Positions 57,053-64,000 of a DNA stretch of 64,000 bases are shown here, one piece after another (the stretch's first letter is position 1; each line of letters starts with the position of its first letter). The notes beneath the pieces are model-generated. The model made no database searches. It had not been told where the DNA came from and worked only from the letters and a program-made list of their open reading frames with translations. Origin of the DNA: Veillonellales bacterium (GTDB lineage: Bacteria > Bacillota > Negativicutes > Veillonellales > Dialisteraceae); NCBI GenBank assembly GCA_944390485.1, contig CALXPQ010000002.1, positions 186,001 to 250,000 on the forward strand, in the 5' to 3' direction. A program made the position numbers and the translations under genes.

Positions 57053-58426
57053 ATGTTAGACAGGCTTTTTGCGCTTTCGGAACGGAAGACGACGGTCCGC
57101 ACGGAAATCCTCGCGGGCATCACTACGTTCATCACCATGGCGTACATTCTTTTCGTCGCGCCGGGCGTTCTCTCCGCAGCGGGCATGGACCCGAATGCGG
57201 TCTTTATCGCGACCTGCCTCGGCGGCGGCCTCGTGACGATCGCCATGGGGGTCTTCGTGAATTATCCGATATGTCTGGCTCCGGGCGTCGGTCTGCTGGC
57301 ATTCTATGCCTTTACGGTGTGCATCGGGATGCAGGTGCCGTGGCAGACCGCGCTGGGGGCCGTTTTCATTTCCGGCGTCGTCTTCTTCATCCTCACGGTG
57401 ACGCACATCCGGCAGATGATCATCGAGGGCATCCCGAATTCCCTCAAGTCGGCCATCACCGTGGGCATCGGCCTTTTCATCTGCATCATCGGCCTGAAGA
57501 TGAGCGGCCTCATGGCGGTCAATCTGGCGCTCGCGCCGGACGTGCTCCAGGCGGTGGTGGACGCGGGCGGCCACTATACCACCGGGGCGAATGACACGGT
57601 CTTCGCGCTGGGCAGCATGATGGACGGCGGCCATCTCGTGACGATCTTCGGCCTCTTCTTCACGGCCATCCTCATGAGCCGCGGCGTGCCCGGCGCCATC
57701 CTCATCGGCATCTTCGTGACGACGCTCGTGTCCTACGCGGCAGGCGTGTCCCATCTGCCGGCGGACTTCACGCCCTTCACCCTGCCGGACTTTTCCAACA
57801 ATAACTTCCTCGCGCTCGACATCCCCGGCGCGTTCCACATGGGCATCGTCACCATCGTCTTCACCTTCACCTTCGTGGAGCTCTTCGACTCCATGGGCAC
57901 CATGGTGGGTGCGGCGACGAAAGCGGGCCTCGTGAATCCGAAGACCGGCGATTTCCCCGGCATGGGGAAGGCGCTCTTCTGCGACGCCTGCGGCGTCTCC
58001 TTCGGCTCGCTCCTCGGCTCCTCCACCATCACCGCGTTCGTGGAATCGGTGGCGGGCGTCGGCGCGGGCGGCCGCACGGGCCTCACCGCGGTGACCTGCG
58101 GCGTGTGCTTCCTGGCATCGCTGCTCCTCGCGCCCATCGTGGGCCTCATCCCGGGCTCGGCGACGGCGCAGGTGCTCATCATCGTGGGAGCGCTCATGCT
58201 GGAAGGCGTGAAGGACATCGACTTCTCTGATTTCACGGAAGTCTTCCCGGCGTTTCTCACCATCGTGCTCATGCCGTTCACCTACAGCATCGCCAACGGC
58301 ATCTGCGGCGGCTTCGTGGCGTACGCGCTCCTGAAGCTCGCCGTGGGCAAAGGGCGGGACGTTCATCCCATCGTCTATGTCCTGGCGGTGCTCATCATGA
58401 TCCGGTTCATTTTCCTTGGTGAATAA
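57053..58426 (+). CDS. NCS2 family (AzgA/PbuG-like) purine permease
   Basis: 457 residues, start ATG 57053 (AAAGGGG spaced 5; the ATG at 57050 is too close). About 12-14 membrane segments. Family motifs: TEILAGITTFITMAYILFV, GGGLVTIAMGVFVNYP, TFTFVELFDSMGTMVGAA, and SSTITAFVESVAGVGAGGRT. The usual APGMGLNAFF reads APGVGLLAFY here, with Leu for the conserved Asn. Probably imports hypoxanthine, guanine or adenine by proton symport. It heads the purine synthesis operon, so salvage and synthesis share a promoter. Confidence 0.9.
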   Translation: MLDRLFALSERKTTVRTEILAGITTFITMAYILFVAPGVLSAAGMDPNAVFIATCLGGGLVTIAMGVFVNYPICLAPGVGLLAFYAFTVCIGMQVPWQTALGAVFISGVVFFILTVTHIRQMIIEGIPNSLKSAITVGIGLFICIIGLKMSGLMAVNLALAPDVLQAVVDAGGHYTTGANDTVFALGSMMDGGHLVTIFGLFFTAILMSRGVPGAILIGIFVTTLVSYAAGVSHLPADFTPFTLPDFSNNNFLALDIPGAFHMGIVTIVFTFTFVELFDSMGTMVGAATKAGLVNPKTGDFPGMGKALFCDACGVSFGSLLGSSTITAFVESVAGVGAGGRTGLTAVTCGVCFLASLLLAPIVGLIPGSATAQVLIIVGALMLEGVKDIDFSDFTEVFPAFLTIVLMPFTYSIANGICGGFVAYALLKLAVGKGRDVHPIVYVLAVLIMIRFIFLGE

Positions 58427-58444
58427 AAGGAGGAATACAGCAAT

Positions 58445-58936
58445 ATGCATGCAGCGATTGTTATGGGCAGCGATTCCGATCTGCCGACGATGAAAAAAGC
58501 CTTCGCCATCCTTGACGAATTCGGCGTTTCCTACGATGTGGCGCTCGCCTCGGCGCACCGCACCCCGAAGAAGCTGGAAGAATTCGTGGCGGCGGAAGAA
58601 GCCAAGGGCGTCACCTGCTACATCGCGGGGGCGGGCATGGCGGCGGCGCTCCCGGGCGTCGTGGCCAGCCTCACCATGAAGCCGGTCATCGGCGTGCCGC
58701 TCTCTAGCGCGAAGCTGGACGGCCTCGACGCGCTCCTCTCCATCGTGCAGATGCCGTCCGGCATGCCGGTGGCGACGGTGGCCATCGACGGCGCGAAGAA
58801 CGGCGCGCTTCTCGCCGTGCAGATCGGCGCGGCGTCCGACGAAGCGCTCGCGGCGAAATACAAGGCCTACCGCGAAGACATGGCCCGCCAGATCTACGAA
58901 AAGGATGAAAAGCTCCAGAAAGAGCTGGGCCGCTGA
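58445..58936 (+). CDS. purE: 5-(carboxyamino)imidazole ribonucleotide mutase, class I
   Basis: 163 residues. [25 protein letters not shown] with the catalytic His, and [16 protein letters not shown] with GVPLSS are class I PurE motifs. It converts N5-CAIR to CAIR. No purK is in the window, so either it lies elsewhere or CO2 suffices. SD AAAGGAGG; 18 bases after the permease gene. Confidence 0.96.
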   Translation: MHAAIVMGSDSDLPTMKKAFAILDEFGVSYDVALASAHRTPKKLEEFVAAEEAKGVTCYIAGAGMAAALPGVVASLTMKPVIGVPLSSAKLDGLDALLSIVQMPSGMPVATVAIDGAKNGALLAVQIGAASDEALAAKYKAYREDMARQIYEKDEKLQKELGR

Positions 58937-58998
58937 CACTTGTGTCCGATCAATTTTATTTCTATAGGTAAGGGCCCGGCAGGGCAGAAGGAGACATC

Positions 58999-59862
58999 AT
59001 GAAAGAATACAAGCCTTTTAAATCCGGAAAAGTACGCGAACTCTACGACATCGGCGACAGCCTCGTCATGGTCTGCACGGACCGCATCTCCGCATTCGAC
59101 AGCATCCTGAAGGAACCGATCCCGAAGAAGGGCGAAGTGCTGAACCGCATGTCCGAATTCTGGTTCGACTTCACGAAGGACATCGTCCCGAACCACATGA
59201 TCTCCATCGACACGAAGGATATGCCGGAATTTTTCCAGACGCCGGAATTTGAAGGCCGCAGCATGAAGACGCTGAAGCTCACCATGATCCCCGTGGAATG
59301 CATCGTCCGCGGCTACATCACGGGCAGCGGCTGGGAAGGCTACCAGAAGACCGGCAAGGTCTGCGGCATCCAGCTCCCGGAAGGCCTCCAGGAATGCCAG
59401 AAGCTGCCGGAACCGATCTTCACTCCCTCCACGAAAGCGCCGGTGGGCGAGCACGACCAGAACATCTCCATGGAAGAAGGCGTGGAATGGGTGGAAAAAT
59501 ATTTCCCCGGCAAGGGCAGAGAATACATGGAAAAGCTCTCTGAACTGACGCTGGCCCTTTACAACAAGTGCGCCGCCTACGCTCTCGAAAAAGGCATCAT
59601 CATCGCCGACACGAAATTCGAATTCGGCCTGAACGAAAAGGGCGAGATCGTCCTGGGCGACGAGATGCTCACGCCGGACAACTCCCGCTTCTGGCCGCTC
59701 GAAGGCTACGAAGCCGGCAGGAGCCAGCCCTCCTATGACAAGCAGTTCGTCCGCGACTACCTCTCCGCGCATCCCGGCGACAGCCTCCCGCAGGACATCA
59801 TCGACAAGACCATCGCGAAGTACGAAGAAGCCTACGAAATGCTCACGGGCAAAAAATTCTGA
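58999..59862 (+). CDS. purC: SAICAR synthase
   Basis: 287 residues. KSGKVRELYDIGDSLVMVCT is the N-terminal ATP-site strand, then DRISAFDSIL, CIVRGYITGSGWEGYQKTG, IADTKFEFGL, and GDEMLTPDNSRFWP with the Asp motif. It joins CAIR and aspartate. SD AAGGAGA. 62-base gap after purE without a terminator, so same operon. Confidence 0.97.
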   Translation: MKEYKPFKSGKVRELYDIGDSLVMVCTDRISAFDSILKEPIPKKGEVLNRMSEFWFDFTKDIVPNHMISIDTKDMPEFFQTPEFEGRSMKTLKLTMIPVECIVRGYITGSGWEGYQKTGKVCGIQLPEGLQECQKLPEPIFTPSTKAPVGEHDQNISMEEGVEWVEKYFPGKGREYMEKLSELTLALYNKCAAYALEKGIIIADTKFEFGLNEKGEIVLGDEMLTPDNSRFWPLEGYEAGRSQPSYDKQFVRDYLSAHPGDSLPQDIIDKTIAKYEEAYEMLTGKKF

Positions 59863-59911
59863 TTTCCCGGGGAGGGACCCTTCCCGCCTGTGTTTCTGAT
59901 AGGAGTCTCCC

Positions 59912-61327
59912 GTGAACCATACATCTTTTACCACCTACGACGACAAGCCCCATGAAGAATGCGGCGTGTTCGGCATCTTCGACCGCCAGGCGAATGCGGC
60001 GCTGGAAGTGTACTACGGCCTCTTCTCGCTGCAGCACCGCGGGCAGGAAAGCGCCGGCATGACCGTCTCCGACGGATCGTCCATGGAGACCTTCCGCGGC
60101 ATGGGCCTCGTGACGGAAGTCTTCCGGGACTTCCCCGTGAAGCAGGGCCACATCGGGATCGGCCACGTGCGCTACAGCACCACCGGCTCGTCCATCCCGA
60201 GCAACGTGCAGCCCCTGCAGGTCGACTGCGCCGAAGGCCCCTTCGCCCTCGCGCACAACGGCAATCTTATCAATACGGCGCCTCTCCGCCAGCAGCTCCT
60301 CCGGAGCGGCGCGGACTTCCAGACCACCATGGACACGGAAGTCATCATCAAGCTCATCGCCCGCTCCCGCCGGGAGACGGTGGAAGACCGGATCCAGGAA
60401 GTCATGGGCATCCTCCGCGGCGCCTATGCGCTCGTGGCCTGCACGGACCGCGCCATCTACGGCGTGCGCGATCCCTTCGGCTACCGCCCGCTCGTGATCG
60501 GGCAGACGGAGACAGGCTGGGTGCTGGCCTCCGAGACGTGCGCGCTCGACGCGATCGACGCGAAATTCGTGCGCGACGTGCTCCCCGGCGAGATCGTCAC
60601 CATTGACGACGAAGGCGTGAAGAGCACCATGTACGGACCGGCCGTGAACCACCGCCGGGCGATCTGTTCCTTCGAGTACATCTACTTCGCCCGCCCGGAC
60701 TCCGTCATGAACGGGCAGAGCATCTACCAGGCGCGCCTCAATATGGGCCGCGCGCTCTGGGAGGAGACGCATTACGACGGGGACATCGTCATGAGCGTGC
60801 CGGACTCGGGCAACGTGGCGGCCCTCGGCTATTCCTACGCGTCGGGCATCCCCTATTCGGAAGGGTTCCTGAAGAACAAATACATGGGCCGCACCTTCAT
60901 CCAGCCGGACCAGAAGCAGCGCGAACGGGCCGTGCGGATGAAGCTCAATCCGATCGCTCTCAACGTGGAGGGCAAGCGGATCATCCTCATCGATGACTCC
61001 ATCGTCCGCGGTACCACGAGCGGCATCATCATCCGCATGCTCCGCCATGCGGGCGCGGCGGAGATCAAGCTGTGCATCAGCTCCCCGCCGGTGAAATATC
61101 CGTGCTTCTTCGGCATCGACACGGCGGAGCGCCGCCAGCTCATCGCGGCGAAGCACTCCGTGGAAGAGATCCGCGGGATGATCGGTGCAGACGAGCTGCA
61201 CTACCTGTCCCAGGAAGGGCTGGCGAAAGCCATCAGCTGCCTCCGCGGGGAGGACATGTGCTTCGCCTGCTTCGACGGCCAGTATGCAGAACCGCTTCCC
61301 GAAGATATGGAAGCCAGGGTGAAATAA
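59912..61327 (+). CDS. purF: Amidophosphoribosyltransferase
   Basis: 471 residues. A short propeptide precedes the nucleophile Cys17 (HEECGVFGI), as in the B. subtilis type. Glutaminase motifs QHRGQESAGM, GHVRYSTTG and AHNGNLIN. The PRPP site is RIILIDDSIVRGTTSG. The Fe-S cluster Cys pattern is present: Cys in RRAICSFEY, SPPVKYPCFFGID, and EDMCFACFDG. First committed step of purine synthesis. The start is weakly marked (GATAGGAG). 10 bases before purM. Confidence 0.97.
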   Translation: MNHTSFTTYDDKPHEECGVFGIFDRQANAALEVYYGLFSLQHRGQESAGMTVSDGSSMETFRGMGLVTEVFRDFPVKQGHIGIGHVRYSTTGSSIPSNVQPLQVDCAEGPFALAHNGNLINTAPLRQQLLRSGADFQTTMDTEVIIKLIARSRRETVEDRIQEVMGILRGAYALVACTDRAIYGVRDPFGYRPLVIGQTETGWVLASETCALDAIDAKFVRDVLPGEIVTIDDEGVKSTMYGPAVNHRRAICSFEYIYFARPDSVMNGQSIYQARLNMGRALWEETHYDGDIVMSVPDSGNVAALGYSYASGIPYSEGFLKNKYMGRTFIQPDQKQRERAVRMKLNPIALNVEGKRIILIDDSIVRGTTSGIIIRMLRHAGAAEIKLCISSPPVKYPCFFGIDTAERRQLIAAKHSVEEIRGMIGADELHYLSQEGLAKAISCLRGEDMCFACFDGQYAEPLPEDMEARVK

Positions 61328-61337
61328 GGAGGAAGGC

Positions 61338-62402
61338 ATGAGCGAAAAGAAAAAAGGACTGACCTACGCGGAAGCCGGCGTGGACATCGACGCAGGCGAG
61401 CGGGAAGTCGAACTCATCAAGGACAGCGTCAAGGCGACCTATACGGAAGGCGTCCTGGGCGATCTGGGCGGTTTCGGCGGCCTCTACACGCTGAAGCACG
61501 AGATGGCGCGCATGGAAGAACCGGTGCTCGTCTCCGGCACGGACGGCGTAGGCACGAAGCTGCGCCTGGCCATCGACATGGGCATCCACGGCACCATCGG
61601 GCAGGACTGCGTCGCCATGAGCGTGAATGACGTGCTCGTACAGGGCGCGCGGCCCCTCTTCTTCCTGGACTACATCGCCACCGGCAAGCTCACGCCGGAA
61701 CTGATGGCGGAGATCGTGAAGGGCGTGGCCGACGCGTGCATCGAGTCGGGCTGCGCGCTCCTCGGCGGCGAGACGGCGGAAATGGCCGGCTTCTACGCGC
61801 CGGGCGACTACGACGTGGCGGGCTTTGCCGTGGGCATCGTGGACCGGAAGCATCTCATCACCGGCGAGACCATCCGCCCCGGCGACGTCATCCTGGGCCT
61901 GCCGTCCTCCGGCGTCCATTCCAACGGCTACTCCCTCGTGCGCCGCATCATCAGGGACAACGGCCTCGACCTCCGGAAGACCTACGAAGGCATGGACAAG
62001 CCTCTCGGCGAAGTGCTCCTCACCCCGACACGCCTCTATCCGAAAGCGGTCCTTCCCGTGATGGAAGAAGTCGCGCTGAAAGGCCTGGTGCACATCACCG
62101 GCGGCGGCTTCTACGACAATATCCCCCGCGTGCTCCCCGAAGGGACCCGCGCGGTCGTCGATGCGGACGCATGGCCGCTCCTGCCGGTCTTCCCGTTCAT
62201 CATGAAGGAAGGCGGCGTGGAGCCCCGGGAGATGTACCGCACGTTCAACTGCGGCATCGGCATGCTTCTCATCACCGCGCCGGAAGACGCGGACAAAGCG
62301 AAAGCGATCCTCGCTGCGCACGGCGAGCCGGTCTACGAGATCGGGCGCATCGAAGAAGGCGCCCGGGACGTTGTAGTCACAGGCGGTCTGTTCCATGAGT
62401 AA
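61338..62402 (+). CDS. purM: Phosphoribosylformylglycinamidine cyclo-ligase (AIR synthetase)
   Basis: 354 residues. TYAEAGVDIDAGE, VSGTDGVGTKLRLA, QDCVAMSVNDVLVQGARPLF, LLGGETAEM and GLPSSGVHSNGYSL are PurM motifs; the C-terminal half has HITGGGFYDNIPR. SD AAGGAGG. The last 8 bases overlap purN. Confidence 0.97.
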   Translation: MSEKKKGLTYAEAGVDIDAGEREVELIKDSVKATYTEGVLGDLGGFGGLYTLKHEMARMEEPVLVSGTDGVGTKLRLAIDMGIHGTIGQDCVAMSVNDVLVQGARPLFFLDYIATGKLTPELMAEIVKGVADACIESGCALLGGETAEMAGFYAPGDYDVAGFAVGIVDRKHLITGETIRPGDVILGLPSSGVHSNGYSLVRRIIRDNGLDLRKTYEGMDKPLGEVLLTPTRLYPKAVLPVMEEVALKGLVHITGGGFYDNIPRVLPEGTRAVVDADAWPLLPVFPFIMKEGGVEPREMYRTFNCGIGMLLITAPEDADKAKAILAAHGEPVYEIGRIEEGARDVVVTGGLFHE

Positions 62403-63018
62403 GAAACGCATCCTCATCTTCGCCTCCGGCCGCGGCTCCAATGCGGAAGCCATCCACGGCGCGTGCGCGGACGGCACGGTGAACGGCGAAGTGGTGGGCG
62501 TCATCTGCGACCACGCGGACGCGCAGGTGCTCGGCCGCGCCGCGCGGTGGGGCGTGCCGTCCGTCGTGATCGAGAAAAAGGACTATCCGGACAAGGCGGC
62601 CTTCGACGAGGCCATCCTGAAAGCGGCCGTGTCCTTCACGCCGGACCTGATCTGCCTCGCAGGTTACATGCGCATCTGCGGGGAAAATCTCATCCACGCG
62701 TTTCCTGACCGCATCCTGAATATCCATCCGGCGCTCCTTCCGAGCTTCCGCGGGCTCCACGCCCAGCGGCAGGCTGTCGAAGCGGGCGTGAAAGTCGCGG
62801 GCTGCACCGTCCACTTCGTGGGCACCGGCCTGGACGACGGGCCCATCATCACGCAGGTGGCCGTCCCCGTCTACGACGACGATACGGAAGAGACTCTGTC
62901 CGCCCGCATCCTCGAGCAGGAGCATCCCGCCTACGTGCGGACCGTCAGAGCGTTTTGTGACGATGCTCTCCATGTGGAAGGGCACCGGGTCACCGGTATG
63001 CATGCAAAGGAGAAGTGA
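62395..63018 (+). CDS. purN: Phosphoribosylglycinamide formyltransferase
   Basis: 207 residues. FASGRGSNAEAIH phosphate loop, LAGYMRICGENLIHAF, and the catalytic Asn-x-His in ILNIHPALLPSFRG. VHFVGTGLDDGPIITQ carries the catalytic Asp. It uses 10-formyl-THF to formylate GAR, linking the operon to Fhs. It overlaps purM by 8 bases and precedes purH by 6. Confidence 0.97.
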   Translation: MSKKRILIFASGRGSNAEAIHGACADGTVNGEVVGVICDHADAQVLGRAARWGVPSVVIEKKDYPDKAAFDEAILKAAVSFTPDLICLAGYMRICGENLIHAFPDRILNIHPALLPSFRGLHAQRQAVEAGVKVAGCTVHFVGTGLDDGPIITQVAVPVYDDDTEETLSARILEQEHPAYVRTVRAFCDDALHVEGHRVTGMHAKEK

Positions 63019-63024
63019 CAGCAA

Positions 63025-64000
63025 TTGACCATCAAAAGAGCATTAATCAGCGTATCCGATAAGACCGGCGTGGTGGACTTCGCCAGAGGCCTCCACGAGC
63101 TGGGCGTAGAGATCATCTCCACCGGCGGCACGATGAAAGCCATCGCCGACGCGGGCATCCCGGTCATCTCTGTCTCCGATGTGACGGGCTTCCCGGAAAT
63201 GATGGATGGCCGCGTGAAGACCCTCCACCCGAAGATCCACGGAGGCATCCTCGCCATCCGCGACAATCCGGAACACGTGAAGGCCATGAAGGAACATGGC
63301 ATCACCGGCATCGACCTCGTGGCGGTGAACCTCTATCCCTTCCGCGAGACCATCGCCAAGCCCGACGTGACGCTGGCGGAAGCCATCGAGAATATCGATA
63401 TCGGCGGCCCGTCCATGGTGCGCGCGGCGGCGAAGAACTACAAATACGTGGCCATCGTCGTCGATCCTTCCCAGTACGGCGAGATCCTCACCCGCATCCG
63501 GGAAGACAATCTCACCGAGGACTTCCGCCTGAAGCTCTCCCAGAAGGCGTTCCTCCACACCGGCCTCTATGACTGCGCCATCGCGGACTATCTGGAAAAA
63601 CAGGTGGAAGGCGAAGGGAATGGCATGCCCGACGTATTCAGCCTCGCCTACACGAAGATCCAGGACCTGCGCTACGGCGAGAACCCGCACCAGAAAGCGG
63701 CGTTCTACAAGGACCCCGAAGAGACCGGCGGCATCGCCGCGGCGAAGCAGCTCCACGGCAAGGAACTCTCCTATAACAACATCGTCGATATGGAAGCGGC
63801 GTGGGATCTGGCCATGGAATGGAAAGACGTCCCGGCCTGCACCATCATCAAGCACACCAATCCCTGCGGCACCGCCCTCGGCGCGACCCCGGCGGAAGCG
63901 TTCCGCCGCGCCTTCGAAGCGGACAGCAAATCCGCCTACGGCGGCATCGTGGCGATGAACCGCGAATGCGACAAAGAGACCGCCGAAGCGATGAAGCCGA
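63025..64000 (+). CDS. purH: Bifunctional AICAR formyltransferase / IMP cyclohydrolase, 3' end outside window
   Basis: TTG start at 63025 after AAAGGAGAAG; the protein begins (M)[19 protein letters not shown], as in homologues, and no ATG is available. The MGS-like cyclohydrolase domain has [25 protein letters not shown] and [10 protein letters not shown]. The transferase domain begins with [14 protein letters not shown] and has the catalytic Lys-His in [14 protein letters not shown]. 325 codons are visible; the rest lies beyond base 64000. Last two steps to IMP. Confidence 0.96.
   Translation, partial: MTIKRALISVSDKTGVVDFARGLHELGVEIISTGGTMKAIADAGIPVISVSDVTGFPEMMDGRVKTLHPKIHGGILAIRDNPEHVKAMKEHGITGIDLVAVNLYPFRETIAKPDVTLAEAIENIDIGGPSMVRAAAKNYKYVAIVVDPSQYGEILTRIREDNLTEDFRLKLSQKAFLHTGLYDCAIADYLEKQVEGEGNGMPDVFSLAYTKIQDLRYGENPHQKAAFYKDPEETGGIAAAKQLHGKELSYNNIVDMEAAWDLAMEWKDVPACTIIKHTNPCGTALGATPAEAFRRAFEADSKSAYGGIVAMNRECDKETAEAMKP

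Noticed and set aside
1-64000. CRISPR arrays, tRNA or rRNA genes, insertion sequences, prophage
   Set aside because: No regularly spaced repeats, tRNA cloverleaf with CCA-end context, rRNA segments, transposase or integrase were seen on either strand.

Overview
The window is a G+C-rich chromosomal segment that fits a diderm Firmicute of class Negativicutes (Veillonella, Dialister, Megasphaera and Selenomonas relatives). It combines low-GC-Firmicute traits with an outer-membrane trait. The Firmicute traits are a SufCBDSU operon, a proofreading-less PolA, an Fhs/FolD pair, strong Shine-Dalgarno sequences and many intrinsic terminators. The outer-membrane trait is a YadA-type trimeric autotransporter with an extended signal peptide. 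I do not assign a genus. By eye, the adhesin passenger, the RhuM gene and the 31.1-32.25 kb stretch have lower G+C than their surroundings. No rRNA, tRNA, CRISPR array, transposase or origin was recognised.

Layout. 1-4.7 kb: two tandem LuxR-type regulators, the second ending in a G8 tract, then a 1166-residue trimeric autotransporter. 4.8-9.6 kb: fhs, an unusual folD, an MscS channel and azlCD. 9.6-16 kb: an Nramp Mn/Fe transporter behind a palindromic operator, sppA, a Yip1-like protein, glmS, trpS. 15.7-19 kb: a DUF898-like protein and RhuM on the minus strand, then an autoregulated-looking marR-MATE pair. 19-24.6 kb: polA-coaE-lytic transglycosylase-unknown gene, then an aldo/keto reductase. 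24.6-29.2 kb, minus strand: dedA, two GT39/PMT glycosyltransferases and a UDG-fold protein. 29.3-32 kb: two orphan amino-acid-binding lipoproteins and two small DUF proteins. 32.2-37.2 kb: sufCBDSU behind a Fur-like box. 37.3-39.8 kb: a carboxylesterase, a DUF6125 protein and a small unknown. 39.8-44.4 kb, minus strand: abgT with two M20D amidohydrolases, and rpsT. 44.6-47.7 kb: acpS-nnr-MBL lipoprotein-DUF3006. 47.7-53.6 kb: a MalY-type aminotransferase diverging from a polar amino acid ABC operon that carries a UroD-like gene and has a structured leader ending in a terminator. 53.6-56.8 kb: a PepSY lipoprotein, an M20 peptidase interrupted by one amber codon, and dusB. 56.8-64 kb: a purine operon (NCS2 permease-purE-purC-purF-purM-purN-purH, the last cut by the window end).

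How the genes work together. One-carbon metabolism (fhs, folD) supplies formyl-THF for PurN and PurH. AbgT with the M20D pair could salvage p-aminobenzoyl-glutamate for folate. GlmS feeds cell-wall and LPS amino sugars. DedA and the PMT-like enzymes both depend on polyprenyl-phosphate carriers. The most interesting signals are: a slippery G8 tract at the end of the regulator next to the adhesin; a FolD lacking the catalytic Lys and Gln; leader RNAs with terminators before abgT and the ABC/UroD-like operon; a periplasmic tail after the adhesin beta-barrel; an extended ribosomal protein S20; and a fresh-looking nonsense codon in an otherwise intact peptidase.
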